A stretch of DNA of 64,000 bases, taken from assembly GCF_028898845.1 (NCBI RefSeq), contig NZ_CP118574.1, positions 8,295,001-8,359,000 of the forward strand. Reading direction: 5' to 3'. Numbering within the stretch: the stretch's first letter is position 1; every line of letters begins with the position of its first letter. Position numbers and translations under genes: made by a program. Origin of the DNA: Streptomyces sp. WZ-12. GTDB taxonomy: Bacteria > Actinomycetota > Actinomycetes > Streptomycetales > Streptomycetaceae. Of this stretch, positions 43,839 through 52,533 are shown piece by piece. Under the pieces are notes generated by a model, which worked only from the letters and a program-made list of their open reading frames with translations, was not told the origin of the DNA and did not search any database.

Positions 43839-44881
43839 ACCCAGACGGCGTGATCGTCGGGTGTGTCCCGACCACCCGCCGTCGAGTGCGGACCGGTCAG
43901 AGCGCTGGGCGCGGCGTAGGTGATCGGCACCGAGGCGAAGACGTCTTGGAAGTCCTGGAGCTTGGCGGTAGCGCCGTCGGAGCTGGACCAGCCCAGTCCG
44001 TCCATGGTGAGTTCCTTGTGTGCCTGGCCGCGCGCCCAGGCGGCCAGTGCGCGCGGGCGCTTGTCCCACTCGATCCGCACTCGGAGGTCGGCATGGGTGT
44101 CGAAGACCGTGGCGCCCTCGGGGTAGGTGAAGTTGTCGGAGCGTTCATGTCCGCTGTTGTGGCTGAAGCCCGTTGTGGTCTCCCGTTTGTATGCGACTCC
44201 GGCGTTCGCGGTGCCGCCCGGAAGCCCGAGGCCCATCTGGGTGCCGGCGGCGCCGCTGGCTGTGAAGGTGGGGCCGGTGGTCCGGCCGTGGGACTGCGTG
44301 AGACCGCTGTTCGAACTCCAGGCGTGTCCCATGCCGGCCTTCGCCAGGTCGGTGACGCGGGAGGGTTGTTCCGCCAGGTCCAGTGAAACCCGGACTCGGC
44401 ACTGGTAGCTCCACGTGGCGCTGCTGCCCTTCAGTACGGGCAGTACGTATTCACCGGCGCCGACGAAGCGCGCAGCCTTGGCTGCCAGCCGATCCGGCGC
44501 CAACTCCTCGGCGAGCAGGGCATAGTTGACCTTGTTCGTCTGGAGGGCCTCCGGGAGGGCGGCGTGGACCATTTCGAAGAGGGTGGGCACAACTCCCAAC
44601 TGCAGCACCACGCTCCCAGGTGGCAGTGGCCGCCCCTTCGCCGCCACTGCCTGGGCTCCCTTGCCGCGGAGAGCCTCGAACCGTGCCTGGTGGTTGCGCT
44701 GGCGGATCTTCTCCTGCTGACGGGCGAACAGCCCGCCGACGGTGTGAGGAGACGCCGGCTGCTGGGTATGCGAGAGCCAGGTTGTCGGAGGGGCGGCCGC
44801 AGCAGGCCGTACGGGCTGCCGGCCGTCCTGGAATCGCCGGATTTTCTGTACAGGTTCGCTCTGGGGCATGGGTACCGCCAT
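43835..44881 (-). CDS. Unknown protein next to the CIS island
   Basis: The 348-residue product has no signal peptide. Residues 1-70 are polar and disordered with a GRQPVRP segment. The middle (about 95-175) is a mixed helical region, and the C-terminal part is beta-rich and Gly/Thr/Ser-rich ([20 protein letters not shown], then [20 protein letters not shown]), then [21 protein letters not shown] do not recognise a family. The Gly-rich strands recall parts of large polymorphic-toxin proteins. It converges with the clpB-like gene (stop codons overlap by four bases) and, being next to the CIS island, may be cargo or an accessory protein. Ribosome site weak. Confidence 0.55.
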   Translation of the reverse strand: MAVPMPQSEPVQKIRRFQDGRQPVRPAAAAPPTTWLSHTQQPASPHTVGGLFARQQEKIRQRNHQARFEALRGKGAQAVAAKGRPLPPGSVVLQLGVVPTLFEMVHAALPEALQTNKVNYALLAEELAPDRLAAKAARFVGAGEYVLPVLKGSSATWSYQCRVRVSLDLAEQPSRVTDLAKAGMGHAWSSNSGLTQSHGRTTGPTFTASGAAGTQMGLGLPGGTANAGVAYKRETTTGFSHNSGHERSDNFTYPEGATVFDTHADLRVRIEWDKRPRALAAWARGQAHKELTMDGLGWSSSDGATAKLQDFQDVFASVPITYAAPSALTGPHSTAGGRDTPDDHAVWV

Positions 44882-45025
44882 ACGCTCGCTAACAGTCGTC
44901 AGAGAAAAGCTGTATCAGTCCTGATTTGTCCTCGTCGTCGGGCAAACGTTGACGGAGATGCGCCGCTCGGCTACGCGCGGGGGTCCTTCTGTCTGGCGGT
45001 GAGGGGGCGGGCATCCGCCGACACC

Positions 45026-45056
45026 ACTGTGGGCGGGCCCCAGGCCCGCCCACAGT
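45026..45056 (-). terminator. Strong hairpin terminator after amidohydrolase
   Basis: A 14-bp perfect stem (ACTGTGGGCGGGCC and GGCCCGCCCACAGT) with a three-base loop, 38 bases downstream of the amidohydrolase stop codon. Confidence 0.85.
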
Positions 45057-45093
45057 CACTGCCGCCACAGCAGCCAGGCAGCCACGCCCCCCA

Positions 45094-46278
45094 TCAACGC
45101 GCCCGTCGCCCCTCCCTGAACACGGCCCGCACCTCACGAAGCGCGCTGAGGTCGGGGACCAATTCGCCGGCCACCGCGAGCAGATCGGCATCCATGCCCT
45201 GAGCGATCCGGCCCTTGCGGTGTCCCAAGCCGCAGGCGGCCGCAGCCTCAACGGTCGCGGCACCCAGCGCCTGCACAGGCGTCATCCCCAACTCAACGAG
45301 GGCCGCTATACCGTACGGAAGAACATCATGCGGCTTGTCCGGCGCGGTGCCCGCATCGCTGCCGGCAACCATCCGAGCCCCAGCGCGATGCAGTCGAGCG
45401 CGTACCGCGCGTACACCGTCCGCGCACGCCAGCGCAGACGCGGAGACCGGACGAGCCCCGGGCAGACTGCCGACCGTGGTTCCCACGAAGACCCCCCGCT
45501 CCGCGACGCTGCGGAGGGCCAACAGGTCGGCGTCGACGCCTGTTTCGCTCAGGAACGTCGCATGCTCCAGACTGTCGAAGCCCGCCGCGAGCGCGTCGAC
45601 GACGGACGCCCCTGGATGCACGTGCGCAGCCGCCGGCAACCCCAGTTGGTGCGCCTCCTCGACGGCCGCCCGCAGCTCGGCGAACCCGTACTGCGGCAGA
45701 TGCGCCGCGCTGCCTGCCGTCAGCATCCCGCCGCTGGCCATCACCTTGACCACGGAGCAGCCCCGTTCATGGCGCTCACGCACCGCGGCCCGGACGGCTT
45801 CGACTCCCGCGGCCTCGCCCCCGAGGAAGTGACAGTGCCCGCCCGGCGTGGTGATCGGCGGCCCGGCCGCGACGATGTGCGGACCCGGCCGAACCCCGTC
45901 GGCGATCTCCTGGCGCAGCGCCAGTGACAGGTATCCACGGTCACCCAGGTCGCGCACGGTGGTGATGCCGGCGCGCAGCGCCCTGGCCGCGGCGTCGCGC
46001 ATGCGCGCCAGCAGGGTGGAGTCGTCCGCCGCCACCAGCCGGGCCACCACATCGGAACTCGCGTCGAACGCCAAATGGACGTGGGTGTCGATCAGTCCGG
46101 GCAACAGCCAGGTGTCCGGACCCAAGTCAACGAGCTCGGCCTCGGTCGGGGGAGCGGCCCCGGTGGTGTCCACATCGAGAATCCGACCCTCTTGGATCAG
46201 GACCATGCCCGCTCCCAGGACTGTGCGGCCGTCGAAGACGTGGCCCGCGCGTACGGCCTGAAGTCGGCAATCCGTCAT
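45094..46278 (-). CDS. Metal-dependent amidohydrolase (imidazolonepropionase/prolidase-like)
   Basis: A 394-residue amidohydrolase-superfamily enzyme. The N-terminal beta-sandwich is followed by the metal-binding HxH motif (LLPGLIDTHVHLAF), a carboxylated-Lys candidate in VVKVMASGG, His in AAAHVHPGA, and a catalytic Asp in MVAGSDAGTA. The closing segment GRIAQGMDADLLAV is typical of prolidase/Xaa-Pro dipeptidase and cyclic-imide-type members. The exact substrate is not visible from the sequence. I chose the ATG at 46276-46278 with a GGAAG site; a longer open frame upstream has no similarity. Confidence 0.85.
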   Translation of the reverse strand: MTDCRLQAVRAGHVFDGRTVLGAGMVLIQEGRILDVDTTGAAPPTEAELVDLGPDTWLLPGLIDTHVHLAFDASSDVVARLVAADDSTLLARMRDAAARALRAGITTVRDLGDRGYLSLALRQEIADGVRPGPHIVAAGPPITTPGGHCHFLGGEAAGVEAVRAAVRERHERGCSVVKVMASGGMLTAGSAAHLPQYGFAELRAAVEEAHQLGLPAAAHVHPGASVVDALAAGFDSLEHATFLSETGVDADLLALRSVAERGVFVGTTVGSLPGARPVSASALACADGVRAVRARLHRAGARMVAGSDAGTAPDKPHDVLPYGIAALVELGMTPVQALGAATVEAAAACGLGHRKGRIAQGMDADLLAVAGELVPDLSALREVRAVFREGRRAR

Positions 46279-46760
46279 CGTTCTTCCTTCGCGGAACTGT
46301 GAATTTCCTTGCGGCGCCTTGGGATTGCGCAAAGGCCGACCACCACACGGCGCAGCAGGCCCCGATACGCGGACGGCGGCGAGCCGCAACTCATCGGCGG
46401 CCGTCCAGTACGCCATCGCGCGGATTGCCCGAGCACCGCGCCGTGGGCAACAAAGCCCACGCCCGAGGACCGCCGTGTTCTCCCCGCTGAGAGCTTCCGT
46501 ACGAGTCCCATCATGGGGGCGAAACGCGCGCAGCGGGAGTGACGAAAGCCCTCTCCGAAAGTGGACACTTCCGCGACCATCCCGACGCGGTCAACAGCTC
46601 GCCACGGCACCACGATCGGCACGGTGCCTGCCCACCGCCTCCGCCGCCCCTGCCGCCCTCGCGCCGGCGCCGCCCTGGAGCGGTCGCTCCGTCCGACCCC
46701 TCTCCGGCCGACCGGGCCAGGCGGGTCAGCGTGGGCGGTCGATCGCCGGTTCCTTCGCAG
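46279..46760. other. Gene-free stretch
   Basis: No convincing gene between the amidohydrolase start and the terminator of the cysteine-rich peptide gene. It should carry the amidohydrolase promoter. Confidence 0.4.
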
Positions 46761-46795
46761 CAGGAGCCCCCGGGTGGGTTGCCCAGGGGCTCCTG
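46761..46795 (-). terminator. Hairpin terminator of the cysteine-rich peptide gene
   Basis: A 10-bp perfect stem (CAGGAGCCCC and GGGGCTCCTG) with a 15-base loop, 10 bases beyond the stop codon of the small reverse-strand gene. Confidence 0.8.
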
Positions 46796-46805
46796 TCAGC
46801 GCTGT

Positions 46806-46913
46806 CTACTCGCAGCCGCCACCGCACTGGCAGGGGCCGCCGTTCTGACATCCGCAACTACAGCCGGGGCCGCACTGACAGCCGTTGGCAACAGATCCCT
46901 CGTTGGTCGTCAT
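46806..46913 (-). CDS. Metallothionein-like cysteine-rich peptide
   Basis: A 35-residue protein with eight cysteines at positions 12, 14, 18, 20, 22, 28, 30 and 34, mostly in CxC pairs (CQC, CSCGC, CQC) separated by Gly/Pro. This resembles small bacterial metallothioneins, which bind copper, zinc or cadmium. It is too short for usual gene finders, but it has a GAGG ribosome site, an ATG, an intact stop and a strong terminator. It stands alone, with no visible metal regulator nearby. It could instead be a cysteine-rich peptide precursor, though no modifying enzymes are adjacent. Confidence 0.75.
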   Translation of the reverse strand: MTTNEGSVANGCQCGPGCSCGCQNGGPCQCGGGCE

Positions 46914-47041
46914 GGTGCCTCGCTTTCACGTGCCCTGGGGTCGGTGGACGGCTCACTGTGGCACCGGTTCCTGTCACCCCACTACCCACCTCGGGACGAA
47001 GGCCGAAGTTCGCCTCATTGACAGGGCGTTGCCCTGATGTA

Positions 47042-47190
47042 TCACCATCGAGATGCGGTTGCGCGAGAGACGCCCATCCCGGCCGCCACCTGCGCGACCG
47101 GACGGTCGGAGCGGACACGTTTAACGAGCATCCGTCTGCCGCGAACGGTCAACCGGGCATTGCGGTAAGACGCGAAGACCTCCGTGCGGT
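47042..47190 (-). pseudogene. IS481-type transposase N-terminal relic
   Basis: A reverse-strand segment encodes FASYRNARLTVRGRRMLVKR, then VRSDRPVAQVAAGMGVSRAT and ASRW. This matches the N-terminal helix-turn-helix of IS481-family transposases (usual form HRNARLTVHGRRLLVERV..GRPVAHVAAEMGVSRATAYKW). After these roughly 45 residues a stop codon ends the frame, and the DDE catalytic domain of about 250 residues is missing. No start codon is clear. It is a dead remnant of an insertion sequence. Confidence 0.75.
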
Positions 47191-47228
47191 GCAGTCCTGG
47201 ACAGCCCCACCACACCGGAGGTCTTCGC
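47172..47228. repeat. 13-bp inverted repeat by the IS481 relic
   Basis: GCGAAGACCTCCG (47172-47184) is repeated in inverse orientation as CGGAGGTCTTCGC (47216-47228), with 31 bases between. It begins within the relic and may represent an insertion-sequence end or a duplicated target. Confidence 0.6.
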
Positions 47229-47358
47229 CATGACCAAGACCCATAAGGGAGTGCCCACAACGCTCGTGATCGATCCACCCAGGGTCTTTCGTCGAACTCC
47301 CGCCTGTTGTCCGGCGGGTGGCTCGCCGCGGCCCGACTCTGATCCGCCGGACGGGGCC

Positions 47359-48495
47359 CTATGCCTCCGGGGGCCGTCGGACCGCCAGTAGCGCCATGTC
47401 GTCCGCGGGCCCGCCGGCCGTGTGCAGGGCAACGTCCTTGAGCACCGCGTCCAACAGGTCGTCGGGCCCGCTGAACCGGCTGCCGCGCAACCGGGCGCAC
47501 GGGTGGTAGAACTGCCCTTCCTGGTCGCGGGCCTCGGTCACCCCGTCGGTATACAGGAGCAGCAGCGCCCCGGCCGGAAAGGACGTCTCGTCCGAGCGGT
47601 CCGGCCGGGTTGCCAGGTCGCCCAGTCCCAGCGGCAGCGCGGCGACGGACGGGGGCAGCTCCCGGAGGCCGCCGTCCGAGGTGAGCAGCAGAGGGGGCGG
47701 GTGGCCGCGGTTGAGGAGGCGGAGCGTGGCCTGGTTCCCGGCGGGGATCTCCGCCAGGACTGCCGTGACGAAGCCCTCCTGCTCTTCGAGGCCCGCGCGG
47801 CGTCCGGCCTCCCGTCTGAGTGCCTGTTCCAGCCGTTCGGCGACCGCCTCCAAGGTGGCCTCCTGATCGGCCGCTTCCCGGAACGCGCCGATGACGACGA
47901 CCGCGGCCTCCACCGCCTCCAGGCCCTTGCCCCGCACGTCGCCGACGATCACGCGTACGCCGTGCGGGGTGTCCTGGACGGCGTACAGATCGCCGCCGAT
48001 ACGGGCGCCGGCCCGTGCGCCCACGTAACGGGCGGCGATCGTGAGTCCGGCCAGCCGAGTGGGCGGTGGCGGCAGGAGGGCCCGTTGGGCGGCCTCCGCG
48101 ACGTCCCGTACGGAGGCCAGCCGGGCGTCGCTCACCCCCATGACCCGGTTGAAGCCGAGCGCGAGCAGGACCACCACGATGACGGTGCTCGACTCGGTCA
48201 CCGATTGTCGGTACTCCGGGCCGTGGAAGGTGGAGAGCAGGACCTGGGCGACAATGGCGGCCAGCGACATGCCGGTGGTGGCCCGCAGGGAGAACAGCGG
48301 GGCGACGATCAAGGGGGCGGCGACGAGGAACGGGGCCGCGGTGTACGAGGGCGGCGAGGCCAGGTCGAAGAGCACGCCGATGACGATCAGGGCGGCGGGG
48401 AGCCAGCGCGCGAGCCGGCGGCCGAACGGGGACATCCGGGCGTGGCGCGCCCGTCGTTCCCCCTCGCCCGCGTGGTTCCCGCCGCCTCGGAACAT
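47359..48495 (-). CDS. Membrane PP2C/SpoIIE-type protein phosphatase
   Basis: The 378-residue product has three to four transmembrane helices in residues 30-120, then a SpoIIE-type PP2C domain: LLPPPPTRLAGLTIAARYVG, the metal-binding GGDLYAVQDTPHGVRVIVGD, VRGKGLEAVEAAVVVI, then LLLYTDGVTEARDQEG and GGPADDMALLAV. These proteins dephosphorylate anti-anti-sigma factors and so control sigma factor release. No sensor or anti-sigma gene is adjacent. I chose the ATG at 48493-48495 with an upstream GGAGGAG; longer frames add low-complexity residues. Confidence 0.87.
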   Translation of the reverse strand: MFRGGGNHAGEGERRARHARMSPFGRRLARWLPAALIVIGVLFDLASPPSYTAAPFLVAAPLIVAPLFSLRATTGMSLAAIVAQVLLSTFHGPEYRQSVTESSTVIVVVLLALGFNRVMGVSDARLASVRDVAEAAQRALLPPPPTRLAGLTIAARYVGARAGARIGGDLYAVQDTPHGVRVIVGDVRGKGLEAVEAAVVVIGAFREAADQEATLEAVAERLEQALRREAGRRAGLEEQEGFVTAVLAEIPAGNQATLRLLNRGHPPPLLLTSDGGLRELPPSVAALPLGLGDLATRPDRSDETSFPAGALLLLYTDGVTEARDQEGQFYHPCARLRGSRFSGPDDLLDAVLKDVALHTAGGPADDMALLAVRRPPEA

Positions 48496-49437
48496 CCGCA
48501 CCGGTCTCCTCCCACTCCGCCGCCTGGTGATGCCCGGAACGGAATCCCGCCTGCCGGGGGACAGCGGGAGGGCGACGACGGGGCTGGGGCCTCGCCGCTT
48601 CAAGGCTTACCGCGCCGCCGCCGGCCGGCGAGTCCTCCTGAGCCGAACGGGATTAGCTCCAGGCTGGGGCCCCGCCCCCCCGAGCCCCGTCCCCTATCGC
48701 CCCTTGGCGGGGCATCAACTGGTCCCGCCATGGATCAAGTTGCCGAGAGCTGGGGGAATGTTCTGCATTGTTCTGGACTTTAACCGGGATATTCAAAGAC
48801 GAGGACTACGCGTGGTCATGACCGGCCAACGACAAGCGGTGTCGTGAGGTACGCGTGGGAGTCGAGTGCGGAGGGCTCGGCGGAGGCGCGACACCCGGGG
48901 GCTGCAATGGCCGGGAGAGGGCGTCGGGCTTTCCCCGCCTCCGGCTAGGGGCGCACGGAGGCGGGGAGAACGCACCGGAGAAATGCGCACGCTGACGAGC
49001 TTTACCGCTGATGATCGGTTCTGCATCTCCGGGCGCTGCTCTTGTGGGCCGTTTGGCGGAGGGCGCGGTGGCCAGGCGGCGGCGGATGTCCAGGCGGAGG
49101 CCGGTGGAGCGGCATCTGCCGGAGCGGTGAGGGGGTTGAGCCTCCGTTGACCTGCTGCGCCGTCTCCCGCGTGGTGGCGGTTGCAAGAACGATCCGATCG
49201 ACGCAGGCGCCGCGGCGATCGTGGCTCACCTGCGCGGTGGCGGTCGCGAGGTGAAGGCCGAAGGCGACCACTGCACCGTCTCGGCGTTGCTCGATGAGCG
49301 GCGGATGAACGTCGTCCAGGGCCGAGTCCGTGCTGTCAGCTAGGTTGCACGCGCCCCTGTGCTCACAACGCGACGCCTGCGAGCGGGAGTTGAAGCCTCC
49401 ATGGGATCGGTGGGCGACTGGTGTGTCGAGGTGGAGG
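48496..49437. other. Long gap, possible gene remnant
   Basis: About 940 bases without a recognised gene. One + strand frame ending at 49343 reads DPIDAGAAAIVAHLRGGGRE and VKAEGDHCTVSALLDERRMN before the stop. It has the look of a real C-terminal protein segment, but I find no start or upstream body for it, so it may be a relic. Nothing else stands out. Confidence 0.4.
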
Positions 49438-50013
49438 TCACTTCGCCGGTCTGGGGTTTTTGCGGTGGTTGGCGTTGAAGCGTGCTTTCTTCTGGCGGTT
49501 GCCGCACGTGTTCATGTCGCACCATTTGCGGGTGCGGCTTTGGCTGGTGTCGAAGAAGGCGGCTTGGCACGTTGGTGAGGCGCACAGGGCCAATTTTCCG
49601 GCTCGTTCGCCGGCGATGATGCTGATCGCGTCGGCGGCGATCACGCTCAGGGCATCTTCCACGCAGGAAGCCGAACCGAGCTGCCATCGCCGCTCACCCT
49701 CGGGCGTCAGGAGGGCCGCGGCCCGGCCCTGAGCGCTGCGGTCATTGATGACGTGGACGGCGGGTGCAGGGAGCGCGTCCTGGAGTGCGGCCGCTGTCGC
49801 GACGGTGTGAATCGACTCCCTCAGTTCCCGGGCGAGGTCGAGCTGGGCAGTGGTGCAGGAGTCCACGGCGAGGCCGCTCACTGCCAGCCAGTCGATGAGT
49901 CGGTGCGGCGTGGGGATGCGCTCGACAGCGTCACCGTGACGCTCCGTCAGAGTCGCCGTGAAGCTGGTCGCCAGCACCTTGCCGAGGCGGAAGTCAGGGA
50001 ACCGAACATGCAT
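49438..50013 (-). CDS. CGNR zinc-finger regulator (ABATE domain)
   Basis: A 191-residue protein. Residues 1-130 form the ABATE-type helical domain, and the C terminus carries the CGNR zinc finger: CASPTCQAAFFDTSQSRTRK, then WCDMNTCGNRQKKARFNANH. Such proteins are predicted transcription regulators of stress or detoxification genes. Its ATG follows an AAGGTGG site. It is divergent from the epoxide hydrolase gene, and two matching 17-bp palindromes lie in the 82-bp gap, suggesting that it controls both genes. Confidence 0.88.
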   Translation of the reverse strand: MHVRFPDFRLGKVLATSFTATLTERHGDAVERIPTPHRLIDWLAVSGLAVDSCTTAQLDLARELRESIHTVATAAALQDALPAPAVHVINDRSAQGRAAALLTPEGERRWQLGSASCVEDALSVIAADAISIIAGERAGKLALCASPTCQAAFFDTSQSRTRKWCDMNTCGNRQKKARFNANHRKNPRPAK

Positions 50014-50015
50014 GG

Positions 50016-50074
50016 AACCACCTTAGGGGGTTGTAGTGCGGCTCGGAGAACTGCTAGAACCGTCTTAGCCGGTT
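50016..50074. promoter_or_regulatory. Two matching palindromic operators between the CGNR and epoxide hydrolase genes
   Basis: AACC-NN-CTTAG-NN-GGTT occurs twice: 50016-50032 and 50058-50074. The outer AACC/GGTT arms are inverted repeats and the middle CTTAG is identical. Centres are 42 bases apart, close to four helical turns, so two protein dimers could bind on the same DNA face. The first copy covers the CGNR ribosome site region, which fits autorepression. Confidence 0.7.
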
Positions 50075-50095
50075 CAGTGATGGCCAGGAGGTTTC

Positions 50096-51268
50096 ATGTC
50101 CCGTCCCGCCAGCGATGTGCAAGCATGTGAAGCCCGTGCAACTGACGCTGACCTCGACGATCTGCGGGCGCGACTGGCCGCGGCACGGCTACCGGAGGCC
50201 GAGACGGTCCATCGCGCCGGGCCCGACCCTCGCCGATGGGAACAGGGTGTTCCGCTCGCCGACCTCGTCGATGTCGTGAACTACTGGCGCACCGGGTACG
50301 ACTGGCGGTCGTTCGAAGCGCGCCTTGACCGGGTCGGCCAGTTCCGCACGACCATTGATGGTCTGGGAATCCACTTCCTGCACCGCCGATCCGCGCGCGC
50401 AGATGCCACTCCTCTGATCCTGACGCACGGCTGGCCAGGCAGCATTGCTGAGTTCGTCGATGTAGTAGACGAGTTGGCGGATCCGAAAGGTGCGGACGCG
50501 CCGGCGTTCCACGTCGTGGTCCCGTCGTTGCCAGGCTTTGGTTACAGCGACAAGCCGGCCACCACGGGGTGGGGAATCGAGAAGATCGCGGCCGCCTGGG
50601 TGGAGCTGATGGGAAGGCTCGGCTACGGCAAGTTCGTGGCCCACGGCGGGGACTGGGGAGGCCCGATCACCACGGTCCTCGGCGGCAGGTTCCCGGCGTA
50701 CGTTCTCGGCATCCACACCACGACCGCGCAGGCGCCGCCCGGCTTGACAACGGACGGGCTGACGGCGGCCGAGCGCACATGGGCCGAGGAAACCCGGGTT
50801 TTCTGGCGCCACCGCGCGGCGTACGCGAAGCAGCAGGCGACCCGACCGCAGACCATCGGCTACTCGCTCGTCGACTCACCAGTCGGGCTTCTTGCCTGGA
50901 TCCTCGACAAGTTCGCCGAGTGGTCAGACACCGAAGACAGCCCGTTCGAGACGATATCCATAGACCGCGTTCTTGACGACGTGACCCTGTATTGGCTGAC
51001 GCGAACCGGCGCATCGGCGGCCCGCATCTACTACGAGAGCCACAACTCGCTCGACCCCGAACTTCGGGTCGACGTCCCGTCGGCGATCAGTGTGTACCCC
51101 CGCGACATCGAGAAGTGTCCGCGCCCTTGGGCGCGGGAGCGGTACCGACAGATCGTCCGATGGGGGTCGCCCGAAGTCGGGGGACATTTCGCGTCGTTGG
51201 AGGTTCCCGAGTACTTCGTCAAGGATCTGCAAGAGGGCCTTGCGGCCGTGCTGGCCGCTCATCGCTGA
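50096..51268 (+). CDS. Epoxide hydrolase, alpha/beta-hydrolase family
   Basis: The 390-residue product has the N-terminal EHN domain (DLDDLRARLAAARLPEAETV, then GVPLADLVDVVNYWRTGYDW), the oxyanion motif HGWPGS, and the nucleophile Asp in AHGGDWGGPITT. The catalytic His lies in GGHFASLEVPEYF. Enzymes of this class open epoxides to diols. It has an AGGAGGT ribosome site, starts at ATG 50096, and is divergent from the CGNR regulator. Confidence 0.92.
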   Translation: MSRPASDVQACEARATDADLDDLRARLAAARLPEAETVHRAGPDPRRWEQGVPLADLVDVVNYWRTGYDWRSFEARLDRVGQFRTTIDGLGIHFLHRRSARADATPLILTHGWPGSIAEFVDVVDELADPKGADAPAFHVVVPSLPGFGYSDKPATTGWGIEKIAAAWVELMGRLGYGKFVAHGGDWGGPITTVLGGRFPAYVLGIHTTTAQAPPGLTTDGLTAAERTWAEETRVFWRHRAAYAKQQATRPQTIGYSLVDSPVGLLAWILDKFAEWSDTEDSPFETISIDRVLDDVTLYWLTRTGASAARIYYESHNSLDPELRVDVPSAISVYPRDIEKCPRPWARERYRQIVRWGSPEVGGHFASLEVPEYFVKDLQEGLAAVLAAHR

Positions 51269-51377
51269 ACGCGACCGGGGCTCGGGCGGCACCGGTCGGC
51301 ACGGCGGAAACCGGCCCCCCGTGCGTCGTGAACGGCGGCCGGTCCCGGCCCGTGCCGCTCGGCCTGGCCTTGTGGTG

Positions 51378-52241
51378 TCAGCCGCCGAACCGGTCGTCGA
51401 GGTCCTTGTGGACGTCGACTCCGACGAGTTGGGAGAACTCCGCGTAGGTGTGTTGGGGCGGCCCGCCCGCGGGGGTTCCGGCGGACCGGAGGTGCGTCAG
51501 GGCGTCGGCGACGGCCCGGGTGGCGGTGAACAGGGCCGTCACGGCGTAGAAGGCCAAGGAGAAGCCCAGTTCCTGAAGGTCCAACGCGGTCAGCGCCGTT
51601 GTCTCGTTGCCGTCCACGAGGGACACCACCTTGGGGCCGTCGACCGCAGCGGCCACGGCCTCCAACTCCCGGATGGTTTTGATGCCGTCGACGAAGACGA
51701 GGTCGACCCCCGCGTCCTGGTAGAGACGGGCCCGTCGGACCGCCTCCGCGATTCCCTCCGCGGGCAGGGCGTCGGTGCGTCCGATGATCAGCAGGTCGGT
51801 GGTTCCGCGTGCCTGCACGGCGCATTTCAGGCGCTTGACGCCGCTGTCGGCGTCCAGCAGTCGCACACCGCCCAGCTGTCCGCACCGCTTGGGTGTGGTC
51901 TGGTCTTCGAGGTGGATCGCCGCCACACCGGCCTGGAGGTACTCGTGCACCGTGCGGTCGATGTTGCTCGGGCCCCCGTATCCGGTATCGGCGTCGGCGA
52001 TCACCGGGACCGACACCGCACGCGTCATGTTCCGTGCGTGCTCGGTCATCTCCGTCTGGCTGAGCAGGCCGACGTCAGGCATGCCCAACCGGCTGGCCGT
52101 CGCGCCGAGGCCCGTCATGTAGACCGCGGGGAAGCCTGCCGCTTCCACGAGGCGGGCGGTGATCGAATCGGCCGCTCCCGGTGCCAGGACGATCTCCGGC
52201 CCCGCCAGGAGTGTTCTCAGGGACTCGCCATGGGTCAACAA
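51378..52241 (-). CDS. Isocitrate lyase/PEP mutase-family enzyme
   Basis: A 287-residue (beta/alpha)8 enzyme. It contains YMTGLGATASRLGMPDVGLL, the metal-binding Asp run in VIADADTGYGG, and the family's PKRCG motif (TTPKRCGQLGG), followed by IIGRTDAL and VFVDGIKTIRELEAV. Members cleave C-C bonds (methylisocitrate and oxaloacetate) or make C-P bonds; this looks like a methylisocitrate-lyase/oxaloacetase-type member. It is divergent from the ABC transporter operon, and a palindrome lies 66 bases upstream of its start. Confidence 0.87.
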   Translation of the reverse strand: MLTHGESLRTLLAGPEIVLAPGAADSITARLVEAAGFPAVYMTGLGATASRLGMPDVGLLSQTEMTEHARNMTRAVSVPVIADADTGYGGPSNIDRTVHEYLQAGVAAIHLEDQTTPKRCGQLGGVRLLDADSGVKRLKCAVQARGTTDLLIIGRTDALPAEGIAEAVRRARLYQDAGVDLVFVDGIKTIRELEAVAAAVDGPKVVSLVDGNETTALTALDLQELGFSLAFYAVTALFTATRAVADALTHLRSAGTPAGGPPQHTYAEFSQLVGVDVHKDLDDRFGG

Positions 52242-52306
52242 CAGATCTCTCCATCGCTCGGTACCGAGTGGGTGTCGATTGGTAAACGGCTTTCAGCGGG
52301 CGCTAG

Positions 52307-52321
52307 TTGACGGTACGTCAA
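52307..52321. promoter_or_regulatory. Palindromic operator candidate
   Basis: TTGACG-GTA-CGTCAA is a perfect inverted repeat between the PEP mutase-family gene and the ABC transporter operon. It shares the TTGAC-N5-GTCAA core with 22998-23012. Confidence 0.5.
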
Positions 52322-52533
52322 GAGCCTGTTGGGCTGGGGCGCGGTGTCCCGGTGCCTGGGTTCTCTTCCCTGCGCGCCGCAACGGTGACCAACGCATTGA
52401 GCCATGGCCGCCGTCAGTAGCGATGCCTACCCCACAGGTCTTGCTGGCCCCTCAGCCTAGGCCGACCGACTGGTCGATTTTTGTCGCCATATGGAGACTG
52501 CGCGGGGAACTGTGGCCTCAGTACCTTTTGGGG

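Noticed and set aside
17410..44881. Reading the cluster as a prophage or R-type tailocin
   Set aside because: No capsid, portal, terminase, integrase, holin or lysin gene; AFP/PVC-type order and the Pvc16-type cap point to a CIS.
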